NCBI GenBank assembly: GCA_963678705.1
Contig: OY783213.1
Coordinates: 11,226,451 to 11,290,450, forward strand
Source of the DNA: Panorpa germanica
Lineage: Eukaryota; Arthropoda; Insecta; Mecoptera; Panorpidae
Reading direction: 5' to 3'
DNA: 64,000 nucleotides
The position numbers and the translations under genes are program-made. Within the stretch, counting starts at the first letter, position 1. The number at the start of each line of letters is the position of its first letter. Under the pieces are notes generated by a model, which saw only the letters and a program-made list of their open reading frames with translations, was not told the DNA's origin and ran no database searches. This document shows, piece after piece, positions 10,227 to 17,966 of this stretch.

Positions 10227-11720
10227 TTAATTAAGTTCAAAACTATTTTGTAGTACGAGTTTCTTTAATAAAATTTTTAGCTGTTCTAAAATTGTCATAT
10301 TTGGACAGGGTATATCAAACATTGATAAGTCTTTTTTACCTGATCTAATTAATGAATTTGAAAACTCACTATACTCATAAAAATTATTATTATGAAAAAA
10401 ATATAATAGTCCATTTATATATCTAAATACATTAGAAACGTTCAATGGTATCCCCGGAAATAAGTCTGATAAGAGACCATGACGTTTTGGAGATAACGAA
10501 CACTCATTTAGTTCTATATAAAGGTTATCATAAAAAACATATGTTTGACCAGTATATGAGTTAAAAATACTTGTAATCATTTTATTTTGCGGAATGCCTA
10601 ATCTTTGTAAAGGAACTCCATTGTAATTATTATTTACTTCAAAACTAGGATAACTCATTATGTAAAATAACTCATCAACAATTATTAATATTTCACCTGA
10701 AGGTCTTTGATATATATGAGATATTTTTTCTATATCTTTAGGTAAAAATTTTAAATAATCTGTTATCAGTTCCGGTTCCTGATATATCTTATCACCAATT
10801 TTTATTCTCCACACATACTTGTTATAGAAAATATAGAGATTATGATTCACAATTAAAAACGTATCTATATTTTTATATACATTACAAAGAATAGGTTTAT
10901 TGGTTGGAGCGTTTGAAATAGTTGTTGGAATACTAGTTGGAATAGTAGTTGGAATTATTGGAGTTATTGGAGGACCATATAACCTCTGAACTGCATAAAT
11001 ATCATCTTGACTGAGATTATTCTTTCTTCTATAATAAGGAAACATTATTGCTTCTTTATGTGCAGAATGTTCAATACCTAACGTATGTCCAATTTCATGT
11101 ATTAATACAGAATACAAACTAGTTTTCTCACTAGCATTATCATACAAATCCCAATCTTCAGATCTATCTAAATGAATTTCTAAACAACTATTATTTGTAT
11201 TAGGATACGTTGCATGTGCTAATACTGTTCCTTCGCCATCAAAATCCCAATTACAAAAACCTTTTGTACATCGAGCATTATTTTTATGTTTATGTATATC
11301 GCTTGCAAACGAAATTAATATATCAGGCTTATAAATATTATTATAAAAAGTAAGACCACTTACTATCGACCAAACATTAAAAGCTTTTTGAGTAATTTCT
11401 TTGTGTATTGATTGAGCTAAAGCAAAATGCCAATACAATGTTTTTCTATCCCATTTCGTTGTATGAATTCTATATTGTAAAGGATTATCTTCATTTCCAC
11501 ATCTTGGTGTTTTAATTAACTTTAATGCTTTATCAATAGGTAAATTATAATATTCTTGAAAAAGTATTAAAGAGCCTTCAGAGTCTTTAGTACTCTCCGG
11601 AGCGCTACTATTAGAAGTTGAGAAACCAAAATGATTTAAATATTTTTCAATGTTTTTATCGGAGTCTTCGTTTGTTGAAAATATTGGTAAAAGAAATAAA
11701 AAGTAAAAAATATATTTCAT
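10227..11720 (-). CDS. Secreted matrix metalloproteinase with hemopexin domain
   Basis: 497 residues, full length for this family. A hydrophobic signal peptide covers about residues 1-16. The prodomain ends in PRCGNED (about 72-78), the cysteine switch that keeps the zymogen latent. The zinc site HEIGHTLGIEH is at about 207-217 and is followed by the Met-turn IMFPYY, which is diagnostic of metzincins of the MMP class. A Pro/Thr-rich hinge (about 250-276) leads to a hemopexin-like domain bounded by Cys near 279 and 473, the usual disulfide pair. It should cleave extracellular matrix or basement membrane outside the cell. MMP is not a core Polinton gene; granuloviruses are known to carry one. 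It is the last gene of the leftward cluster, 25 bp after the major capsid gene, with TATAAATG at its start. One 27-nt repeat relative sits in the prodomain (SSAPEST). The catalytic motif is intact, so it is probably active cargo. Confidence 0.93.
   Translation of the reverse strand: MKYIFYFLFLLPIFSTNEDSDKNIEKYLNHFGFSTSNSSAPESTKDSEGSLILFQEYYNLPIDKALKLIKTPRCGNEDNPLQYRIHTTKWDRKTLYWHFALAQSIHKEITQKAFNVWSIVSGLTFYNNIYKPDILISFASDIHKHKNNARCTKGFCNWDFDGEGTVLAHATYPNTNNSCLEIHLDRSEDWDLYDNASEKTSLYSVLIHEIGHTLGIEHSAHKEAIMFPYYRRKNNLSQDDIYAVQRLYGPPITPIIPTTIPTSIPTTISNAPTNKPILCNVYKNIDTFLIVNHNLYIFYNKYVWRIKIGDKIYQEPELITDYLKFLPKDIEKISHIYQRPSGEILIIVDELFYIMSYPSFEVNNNYNGVPLQRLGIPQNKMITSIFNSYTGQTYVFYDNLYIELNECSLSPKRHGLLSDLFPGIPLNVSNVFRYINGLLYFFHNNNFYEYSEFSNSLIRSGKKDLSMFDIPCPNMTILEQLKILLKKLVLQNSFELN
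11591..11618 (-). repeat. 27-nt repeat in the metalloproteinase prodomain
   Basis: Plus-strand CTCCGGAGCGCTAC, read in the usual frame as SSAPEST. It sits in the prodomain, where an insertion would be tolerated. Confidence 0.7.
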
Positions 11721-11745
11721 TTATATATAATATTATTTTCTATTG

Positions 11746-12957
11746 TTAAATAGTCTCCTCAAATTTATTTAAAACCATATCAAATTTATTTTTAATATGA
11801 GATAACAACATAATATAACAACATGTATCATTTTCAACTTTCTTATCAAGATCAACATGTAAAAATATTGTTTTATTTGAAATTTCTGTATCTGTTGGTT
11901 GACAAGTTAAATCAACTAAATAAACAGGTCCAAGTTCTTTATAACTTTTTATATCATAGAACATATTTTTATCTGTTATAGAAAATATTTTTTTATAAGA
12001 CTGATATGTCATATATGCAATATTATATTTATCTTTATCAAAATCTAAATTTTGACTTTCTTCTGGATATCTATTTCCATTAATAGTGAAATAATAATTT
12101 TTAACATATTTATGATTAAACTCACTCATATCTTTCAATTGATTATTAGATTTATTTACTTGGAAAGCGAATATTCCAAATAACGGTTGTTTGTGGCTTC
12201 TGTAATCTGTAGTAATATCAAGTTTCAATGATTTTCCAGACATACTCTCATTCAATATTTTAATACATTGCCATCTATAATAATTCAAAATATAATTTCC
12301 TTCTTCACTTAGAGTTTTTAATTCATCAAGTAACATTGTACAACCAATAGTATCATATTCAAGCAATGGAGTATATAAATAAATATCAGTAATTATAATT
12401 TTACCCTCAGCAACATCATTCGCTCTATAAATTGCATCATTATCATGATTCATTGTAAATATAAATTCATCAGCACTACCCCAAATTATATTATCAGTAT
12501 CACATATTCCTAATCCTAAATCAGATAAAGGTACTAATGCTGTAAAAATACCACCATGTTCAAAATTCGAAATAAATCCAGTATTTAAATTATTTGTATC
12601 AGTTTTTGTTTTTGTAATTACTCCCTTCATTGTACTTGCAACTCCAACGTTTTCAATTAGATCAATTTTGTAATTATGTTTTTTATATTCAATGGTTTTA
12701 AATTTATGTGCTACAAAATTATTTATTAATTTAACTACAGTTTCATTACCATAATTTTTTTCATCTGTTTGTTTATATTCTCCCTCAATATAAATATGAA
12801 TATTTTTTAAATTTAGAAAACAGTTATTATTATAATCAAGTTTAAAAGATATTGCTGCATTTTCTTTATTTATATCTCGTCTATCAAATTTTGGATAAAA
12901 TTTCTTGTATTCATTACGAATTAAATATTTGTTATATTTATCAAAAACTTCGGCCAT
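11746..12957 (-). CDS. Major capsid protein (double jelly-roll, PY type)
   Basis: 403 residues. The pattern matches the Polinton/adintovirus capsid family: an N-terminal strand block (AAISFKLDYNNNCFLNLKNI), then KLINNFVAHKFKTIEYKKHN and DLIENVGVASTMKG around residues 80-113. The block GGIFTALVPLSDLGLGICDT then opens the stretch that in relatives forms the second strand set. The protein assembles the icosahedral shell, probably as trimers. The start has TAATAAATGG and overlaps the 3' end of the protease frame by 37 bp. No 27-nt repeat lies inside it, unlike most neighbours, as expected for a tightly packed shell protein. The length is a little short for the family. Assigned by motif pattern and gene order. 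Confidence 0.78.
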   Translation of the reverse strand: MAEVFDKYNKYLIRNEYKKFYPKFDRRDINKENAAISFKLDYNNNCFLNLKNIHIYIEGEYKQTDEKNYGNETVVKLINNFVAHKFKTIEYKKHNYKIDLIENVGVASTMKGVITKTKTDTNNLNTGFISNFEHGGIFTALVPLSDLGLGICDTDNIIWGSADEFIFTMNHDNDAIYRANDVAEGKIIITDIYLYTPLLEYDTIGCTMLLDELKTLSEEGNYILNYYRWQCIKILNESMSGKSLKLDITTDYRSHKQPLFGIFAFQVNKSNNQLKDMSEFNHKYVKNYYFTINGNRYPEESQNLDFDKDKYNIAYMTYQSYKKIFSITDKNMFYDIKSYKELGPVYLVDLTCQPTDTEISNKTIFLHVDLDKKVENDTCCYIMLLSHIKNKFDMVLNKFEETI

Positions 12958-13352
12958 TTATTAGAATAAAAAAGATTCTGAAACGAAGAGCTCCAAAAAT
13001 TCTTTAAGTAAAATAAACAGAGATGTCCACAAATTGGTGGATCATTATATTGTTGAATTCGTGTATCATTATAAAATATCTCCGAAGGTTGTGAGAAATA
13101 CTTTACTAATTCTTTAGGTGGTTTAGCGTTACCATAAGAATCAAAATAATATATTTTATTATTCTTTTTATAATAAGCAGTCCAATGACTTCCAATCTGA
13201 TATGAATTTTGTAAATTTATAATTCCACATTCAATATTATTTGGTTTATCAGGCAATTCATCTTTCATAAACACACCTCTAAAATTTTTAATTTTTAATT
13301 TTTTAACTAAATTTTCAATATCTATGTTCGACAATGGCTGAATCTGCTTCAC
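12921..13352 (-). CDS. Adenain-like cysteine protease (PRO)
   Basis: About 143 residues counted from a GTG. The catalytic set of adenovirus maturation protease is visible: His56 in GSHWTAYY, Asp71 in FDSYG, Gln101, and Cys108 in CGHLC seven residues after the Gln. It should cleave capsid and core precursors during maturation. There is no ATG before the conserved N-terminal block (NFRGVF ends just before Met29), and there is no TAAATG motif. The GTG overlaps the TGA of the preceding ORF. The frame stays open upstream to 13418, through an A13 tract at 13391-13403, and is -1 relative to the preceding ORF. Expression is therefore likely by -1 slippage or by a non-AUG start. Homopolymer mis-assembly is the simple alternative. 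Confidence 0.88.
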   Translation of the reverse strand: MKQIQPLSNIDIENLVKKLKIKNFRGVFMKDELPDKPNNIECGIINLQNSYQIGSHWTAYYKKNNKIYYFDSYGNAKPPKELVKYFSQPSEIFYNDTRIQQYNDPPICGHLCLFYLKNFWSSSFQNLFYSNKWPKFLINITNI

Positions 13353-13861
13353 AGTGCTCGGAACGAGTAACTCCTTTGGAGCGCTAAATCTTTTTTTTTT
13401 TTTAAACCACTTCCTTTTTTATCCATGGAAAGGCTTCGTCCTGTCTTCTCCTTAGAAAGGAGTGATAGGCTTCGGCCTGTCTTCTCCATTGCTAAATCAT
13501 GTCTTTTTTGTTCTTCTAGTTCTTTATCTTTAGCTGATTTATTTATAACTGAATTAGTAATTGCAGATGCTCCACCAATTAATGATCCTAAAGCTGCTAA
13601 TCCAGCAAATACTAATGGAAGAAATCCACCCTCATGATTTTTTTTCAGAGCCTCGAAGGAGATTTTTATTCTACAACCTGTTTTCTCTTTTATTGCCTTC
13701 TTAATTCTATTTGATAATCTTTTTGTTAATAATATTTTATTTTCACCACCACTAATTAATTGATCATATTTTAAGTGAATTAAAATATCTTTTTTATCCT
13801 TATAGGCTTTATTAATATTACTAGTTTGATGTTTTGTTAAATTTGTTTGGAATGTTTCCAT
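13349..13861 (-). CDS. Basic core protein with pX/pVI-like hydrophobic segment
   Basis: 170 residues. The N-terminal half carries a Lys/Leu pattern (ILIHLKYDQL, ILLTKRLSNRIKKAI) seen in Polinton and adintovirus small virion proteins. It leads into GGFLPLVFAGLAALGSLIGG at about residues 75-94, a glycine-rich hydrophobic segment reminiscent of adenovirus pX or the membrane-active part of pVI. The tail is very basic, with two EKTGRSLS units. The last dozen residues after the A13 tract come from the 27-nt repeat read in an unusual frame, which suggests the true end is uncertain. The start has GTAATAAATGG. By context it is a virion core or membrane-interacting component, a likely substrate of the protease that follows in the -1 frame. 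Confidence 0.7.
   Translation of the reverse strand: METFQTNLTKHQTSNINKAYKDKKDILIHLKYDQLISGGENKILLTKRLSNRIKKAIKEKTGCRIKISFEALKKNHEGGFLPLVFAGLAALGSLIGGASAITNSVINKSAKDKELEEQKRHDLAMEKTGRSLSLLSKEKTGRSLSMDKKGSGLKKKKDLALQRSYSFRAL
13366..13392 (-). repeat. 27-nt repeat at the core-protein/protease junction
   Basis: Contains CTCCTTTGGAGCGCTAAAT on the plus strand. It immediately follows the A13 tract in mRNA direction. A second short inverted repeat, GCTCGGAACGAG, follows at 13356-13367. Only the -1 frame reads the repeat in the form seen elsewhere (SAPKELL). Confidence 0.75.
13391..13403 (-). other. A13 tract, candidate -1 slippage site
   Basis: Thirteen consecutive A in the mRNA sense near the end of the core-protein ORF, containing A-AAA-AAA heptamers. 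Potential stem-loops (CTCC-AAA-GGAG and CTCG-TTC-CGAG) lie a few bases downstream. A -1 shift here enters the protease frame. Transcriptional slippage, translational frameshifting and sequencing error are all compatible. Confidence 0.5.
13427..13486 (-). repeat. Tandem EKTGRSLS-coding repeat
   Basis: Two imperfect copies (of the plus-strand form GGCTTCGGCCTGTCTTCTCC) in the core protein gene. Each contains AGGC-TTCG-GCCT or a near copy, a stem closed by a TTCG tetraloop. Distinct from the 27-nt family but similarly hairpin-prone and in frame. Confidence 0.7.
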
Positions 13862-13890
13862 TTATTACTAAAATAAAGTATCTCTCTTTT

Positions 13891-15411
13891 TTATGCTAAT
13901 CCAAAACCAATTTTATGTTTTAATTTCATTCCTGTTGTAACAAGCCATGCATTTGTTTTTTCACCAATACCACTATCAGAACTCTTAACTCTATTCCAAG
14001 CTTTCTGTTCTAAAACTTTATCAGCTTCATGTCTCTTTTCCAAGTCTTTATTTTCACTATAAGCAATATCATGTTCTTTACAAGCTTCGTCTAAACCATT
14101 AATTCCTTTATCACCTCTTGCTAATCTATCATGTAATTTAGTACCGGGACCACAATAATTATATCCAGGAAGATGCATTTCAAATGGGAGTGTATTTATA
14201 ATTGTATTTAGTATACCTGATCCTCTTATAATTTTCTTTGGTAATGATGTTGCAATTTTTATTAAATATTCACACCCTTTTGGAGTATCTAATATTTTTT
14301 CAATTTCATTATTAAAAAATTTTAACACTCCTAATTTTTCATTATGAAAATTATTATTTCCTGCATTTTCTTGTGCATTAATAAATTGTAAACGATTTAT
14401 TAATTGATTCAAATTTGAAATATATTGAACTTCTATTTTATTATCATTGTATTCTCTCCATTGAAAGCGCTCTGAAGGCTCCGAAGGAGATTCTTTCCAT
14501 TGAGAGACACCAGAACCTTCTTTCTCTTCTTTAAAATTACTATCTCCTTCGGAGCGCTCTGAAAGAGTATCATAATATAAATCTTGTTTCATACCTGTTT
14601 TAATATAATCATGTATATATTTTATCATTGTAGTCCATTTAATTGTTGGTGATGAAAGAGGTTTATTAATTTTGTTTTTTAAAGCATTAGAATTTATTAT
14701 AATATCTCTATAAGCTATATAGTCATCTTTTGTAAAAAATTGTGGATCAGGTTTACCACCATAAGTTAGTAAATACCATAATCCAACAGTTCCATTATAG
14801 GTTTTTTTACCATCAATAGTAATTCCATCATCTTTATCAAGTTCCATTTTACTACTACCTATTTTTAATTCGTTATTAACAGATTTTGGTCCAAATATTT
14901 TATCAAACTTGTAATCTTTATCCATACTAAGTTGCAAATATTTTGATGCATTTGTTCCATATATTTTTATTTTTGAAAAATCAAACTTTCTTGGAGTAAC
15001 AGGTTCTGTTAATTCTTTTTTACTTGGTGTAACAGGTTCTGATATAGTAAAATATGGTTGTAATTGTTTAGTTTCTCCTTCAGATCTTTTAATAATATCT
15101 TCATCTATTTTTCCAAGCGCTGATAATAATGGAGCATATTCTTTTTCTTTAGTGGTCTTATATTTTAAATTTTGTAATTCAATTTTTTTATATTTCTCAT
15201 ATAATTTATTTCTAATCTCATCTGCTTTTTGAGCTTCTAATAATTTATCTGATTCTGTTTTACAGCGCACTGAAGGTGATTTCGATCGTGACAGCGTTTT
15301 CTTTTTTTCCTCAGAGATTTGTATAGATCCTTTTTTATATGTTTTAATTAATTTATCTCGCATTTTATCTATTTTTTTAGCTTCGGAAACGGTTAAGATG
15401 TCTCCTTCCAT
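13891..15411 (-). CDS. Multidomain virion protein with C-terminal phospholipase A2
   Basis: 506 residues. Residues 1-90 hold two copies of a K-x2-D-x2-R-x-KL-x3-YKK helical motif. Residues about 150-275 contain a GTxGLWxLLT-type domain common in invertebrate Maverick-derived predicted proteins (I believe DUF8207, unverified). Residues about 415-470 form a phospholipase A2 core: YNYCGPGT calcium loop, then CKEHDIAY with the catalytic His-Asp, as in parvovirus VP1 and secreted PLA2. It is expected to be a capsid-associated protein whose lipase breaches a membrane during entry. At least four repeat-derived stretches (near residues 50, 110, 280 and 300) separate the domains, for example LSERSEGDS and ESPSEPSER. 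Start TTAATAAATGG, 29 bp after the ATPase. Confidence 0.82.
   Translation of the reverse strand: MEGDILTVSEAKKIDKMRDKLIKTYKKGSIQISEEKKKTLSRSKSPSVRCKTESDKLLEAQKADEIRNKLYEKYKKIELQNLKYKTTKEKEYAPLLSALGKIDEDIIKRSEGETKQLQPYFTISEPVTPSKKELTEPVTPRKFDFSKIKIYGTNASKYLQLSMDKDYKFDKIFGPKSVNNELKIGSSKMELDKDDGITIDGKKTYNGTVGLWYLLTYGGKPDPQFFTKDDYIAYRDIIINSNALKNKINKPLSSPTIKWTTMIKYIHDYIKTGMKQDLYYDTLSERSEGDSNFKEEKEGSGVSQWKESPSEPSERFQWREYNDNKIEVQYISNLNQLINRLQFINAQENAGNNNFHNEKLGVLKFFNNEIEKILDTPKGCEYLIKIATSLPKKIIRGSGILNTIINTLPFEMHLPGYNYCGPGTKLHDRLARGDKGINGLDEACKEHDIAYSENKDLEKRHEADKVLEQKAWNRVKSSDSGIGEKTNAWLVTTGMKLKHKIGFGLA
14465..14495 (-). repeat. 27-nt repeat, PLA2 protein linker
   Basis: Plus-strand AAGCGCTCTGAAGGCTCCGA followed by AGGAGATTCT, translated on the minus strand as ESPSEPSER. 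Confidence 0.8.
14541..14570 (-). repeat. 27-nt repeat, best consensus copy
   Basis: Plus-strand CTCCTTCGGAGCGCTCTGAA with flanking TATCT and AGAGTAT. It is read on the coding strand as DTLSERSEG. It contains the CTCC-TTC-GGAG hairpin and the GAGCGCTC palindrome, and serves as the reference for the family. Confidence 0.9.
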
Positions 15412-15440
15412 TTATTAATAAAATAATGCATCGTTCCTTT

Positions 15441-16118
15441 TCAAAGAGCATCGACACTCTTAATATATCCATCAACGTCTTTAAACATATAACGTTCATT
15501 AATATTATCTTTTTCACGATTGATACATAAGAAACCATATTTTATTTTCCAACATTTATTACATAACTCTTTAAATTTATTTAAATCCATATCAGCACCG
15601 ACAATTGTTTTATGAATCTCTTGAATACTATATAAATCCTGTTTAAACAATATAAGTAAATTACAATTATTTCTAATCAAATTCTTATTTGTTTCAAGAA
15701 AACTTTGACTAAGATAAAAACAAGATAATTTTTTATGTCTTCCACTATAAAAATATTTTTTAAACATATCTTGATCTTCTACTAAACAATCATCAAACAC
15801 AACAACACTATCAGTTATACAATCTTCAACAGGAATAATATTTTCACAATTATTAAAATGCGAATCCACTGTATCTATCTCACTAAAAATTCTTTCTAAT
15901 GCTTTATATATTTTTTGATTTAATGTTGTTGTATAAATATATAGACCTTTAAATTCTATAAAAGGTTGTGTAAGAAAATTAAATAATAACCATGTTTTAC
16001 CACAATTTGATGGACCACATAATAAACATCTTAATGGTTTTGGAAATATTCTTTTTGTGTTTTTCTGTTCTTCAAATATATAATCTTTTATTTGGAAGGA
16101 GGAGAATCTGTTAGTCAT
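15441..16118 (-). CDS. Packaging ATPase (FtsK/HerA type)
   Basis: 225 residues, the usual size for Polinton genome-packaging ATPases. Walker A GPSNCGKT is at 35-42. Walker B VVVFDD is at 105-110, with a downstream sensor-like region (YFYSGRHKKLSCFYLSQSF at about 120-140) as in A32-like viral ATPases. It should pump the linear element DNA into preformed capsids. The start carries TTTAATAAATGAC, and the ATG lies 8 bp inside the end of the minor capsid gene, so both are probably on one transcript or closely coupled. No repeat insertion is visible inside it. Confidence 0.93.
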   Translation of the reverse strand: MTNRFSSFQIKDYIFEEQKNTKRIFPKPLRCLLCGPSNCGKTWLLFNFLTQPFIEFKGLYIYTTTLNQKIYKALERIFSEIDTVDSHFNNCENIIPVEDCITDSVVVFDDCLVEDQDMFKKYFYSGRHKKLSCFYLSQSFLETNKNLIRNNCNLLILFKQDLYSIQEIHKTIVGADMDLNKFKELCNKCWKIKYGFLCINREKDNINERYMFKDVDGYIKSVDAL

Positions 16119-17079
16119 TTATTAAACAACAAAAATGTAAATATGTTATAATTCTACTAAATATTTGACACTCATTTCCTTCTAAGTCATAAATGTTTAA
16201 AATAATTTCTTGAAATTTATCAATTCGATCTGATATATCAATATAAATAATTTCATTAGGATTTATAAATGTTGAATGGGTATCTCCATTCGGAGCGCTA
16301 CTTTTAGTAGTATCACCCTTGGTGCGCTCTAAAAGAGTATCTAATTTAAATACATAAAGTAAATTATCATCTTTATGTGAATGTGGATGATTATCATGAT
16401 TTGAATGACTTGATTCTACAATATTACAATGTATTTCATATAATTTATTATTAATAATTCTTTTTTCTTTAGGTAATATAAGAGGACCTTCTATAATTTT
16501 ATTTTGTGGAATAATTCCAACTCCAATTATATTATTATTTCCAAATCCTATTATATTATTAATTTCCTTTGAAAATATTAATTTAACTGGACTATTAATT
16601 TTCACTTTATTTTGATTAATAACATCCATTACAAATGAACCATGATCGAAAAATGTTTGAGTACTATGAAAACTTTTTCCTTTTGGTATTTCTCCTTCTG
16701 GTATAAAAGTTATATAATTTAAAAAATCATCAGCATTTTTATTAGAAAAATCAAATACATGTTGATTATTTTTAATTTTAAATTCTTTAGTTTTTATTAT
16801 AAAACTCATACGAGTTAAATATTGTATAATTTTTGTTTCTAAATCATTAATAGAATATATATTTGCATTTATATTACATGTTAATGAATAATATCCATAT
16901 GTAGTTTCCCAAATAATATCTATACTAAATTTTGGAAATTTGAACTTTGTAAAATTATTTATATCAATTAAATCATATTTAAAACCAGATACTCCAATTT
17001 TATATCTTTTCTGTGGATCAAGATTAATTGGATTTTCAAATCTCAATTTGTTTCCAATAATTTTAATAAATTTCCCCAT
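16111..17079 (-). CDS. Minor capsid protein (penton-like, PX type)
   Basis: 322 residues. The C-terminal half has the strand pattern of Polinton minor capsid proteins: ELHLP-like regions replaced here by GPLILPKEKRI, then IIYIDISDRIDKFQEIILNI followed by LEGNECQIF and a closing LHF. The N-terminus (MGKFIKIIGNKLRFENPINL, then KRYKIGVSGFKYD) is typical of proteins displaying or anchoring the vertex jelly-roll. A His-rich loop (HSNHDNHPHSHKDD, about residues 228-241) is unusual and may bind metal. Two repeat units at 16281-16341 (TLLERTKGD and SSAPNGD) sit in a loop directly after it. The start context is AATAATGG, the only independent start of the element without TAAATG. Assigned from pattern and gene order. 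Confidence 0.75.
   Translation of the reverse strand: MGKFIKIIGNKLRFENPINLDPQKRYKIGVSGFKYDLIDINNFTKFKFPKFSIDIIWETTYGYYSLTCNINANIYSINDLETKIIQYLTRMSFIIKTKEFKIKNNQHVFDFSNKNADDFLNYITFIPEGEIPKGKSFHSTQTFFDHGSFVMDVINQNKVKINSPVKLIFSKEINNIIGFGNNNIIGVGIIPQNKIIEGPLILPKEKRIINNKLYEIHCNIVESSHSNHDNHPHSHKDDNLLYVFKLDTLLERTKGDTTKSSAPNGDTHSTFINPNEIIYIDISDRIDKFQEIILNIYDLEGNECQIFSRIITYLHFCCLIND
16116..16124 (-). promoter_or_regulatory. TAATAAATG start motif (representative)
   Basis: The same nonamer precedes or includes the starts at 19127-19135, 18625-18633, 18110-18118, 15409-15417, 13859-13867 and 12955-12963. Shorter TAAATG forms occur at 11718-11725 (TATAAATG), 9251-9257 and 23557-23563 (TTAAATG). The minor capsid gene has AATAATG. 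It resembles the poxvirus late promoter core TAAATG and also contains the AATAAA polyadenylation hexamer of the upstream gene. Confidence 0.6.
16281..16341 (-). repeat. Two tandem 27-nt repeats in the minor capsid gene
   Basis: TCTCCATTCGGAGCGCTA and CACCCTTGGTGCGCTCTAAA on the plus strand, 30 bp apart. They code for DTTKSSAPNG and DTLLERTKG in one frame with the host protein. Confidence 0.85.
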
Positions 17080-17114
17080 TATTTATTTATAAAAAAAGAA
17101 AGCCTTCGCAGTCT

Positions 17115-17966
17115 TTAGCAAATCTTACATTTTTGAAGTTCTTTATTATAAAATCCACCAATGACTTCTTCACCATTTAAATCTTTTATTTTATATGTTA
17201 TTGGATTGGTATATAAAATTTTATGAATTTTAAATATTTCATTTGTCCAATTAGTTTCATATTTATTTGAAAATGTTGATTTGAACTTTGTTATTCTAAC
17301 TTTATCACCAATTTTGAATTTTGAGATATTTTCATAAAATCTATCCCTATTGGGAGAGTATACAGTATTCAAAATATATTTTTCATTATCTTTATTAACT
17401 TCAAAGGGTTTCATTTTAATAGTTCGATGATAATCTTTATAATTATACTCTTTTATTAAAGTATCTAATATATTTATCCATTTAAAATTATTATTTGCTG
17501 TAAAATAGGGTTTCATCTTACGATTCAAAGTACCATTAAATCTTTCAATAATTGTAGATTTTTCTTCATTTTCAGTGTGATACATTTTTATATTATATTT
17601 ATCCAAAATTTTTATAAAATCTTTATTAACAAATTCTAAGCCTTTATCAACATGTAATAATTTTGGTTTTCTATTATGTAATAATGATTCAAAAGCTTTA
17701 GCAACTGATTTTCCTGTTTTATATTTTAATGGTTTAGACCAAACAAATTTTGAAAAAGTATCAATAACATTTAATATATATTTATAACCATTATTATCAT
17801 CAGCATATTTTCTCATTATAACTAAATCTGCAGCCCATAAATCATCTATTCCAAGTGTTATAACTTTTCTTCGTCTAAATTTTTTAATAACTGGTTTATG
17901 TAATTCAATTGCTTCTTTTAAAAGAACTTCAGAGTTTTTTTTTTTGTAGGGCTCCGAAGGAGATTC
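17115..17966 (-). CDS. DDE integrase (INT), no start codon of its own
   Basis: Retrovirus-like integrase core. The second Asp lies in HVDKGLEF, the catalytic Glu in IIERFNGTL 34 residues later, followed by a C-terminal SH3-like stretch (KIGDKVRITKFKSTF, then NWTNEIFKI). The first ATG in this frame (17814-17816) is too late, because the first catalytic Asp (in WAADL, codon 17826-17828) and the conserved HKPV-KKFRRRKV block lie upstream of it. The frame is open without an ATG up to the stop at 17967-17969, across an A11 tract. It is -1 relative to the zinc-ribbon ORF, which has a proper start. It probably integrates element DNA at the target site. Most likely made as a frameshift product of that ORF, unless the A tract is mis-assembled. 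The last codons of the open frame derive from a 27-nt repeat. Confidence 0.88.
   Translation of the reverse strand, partial: ESPSEPYKKKNSEVLLKEAIELHKPVIKKFRRRKVITLGIDDLWAADLVIMRKYADDNNGYKYILNVIDTFSKFVWSKPLKYKTGKSVAKAFESLLHNRKPKLLHVDKGLEFVNKDFIKILDKYNIKMYHTENEEKSTIIERFNGTLNRKMKPYFTANNNFKWINILDTLIKEYNYKDYHRTIKMKPFEVNKDNEKYILNTVYSPNRDRFYENISKFKIGDKVRITKFKSTFSNKYETNWTNEIFKIHKILYTNPITYKIKDLNGEEVIGGFYNKELQKCKIC

Noticed and set aside
10195-10270. A tRNA gene at the left part of the Maverick
   Set aside because: Only a T-loop-like string. The T stem and acceptor do not pair, and no anticodon arm can be drawn.
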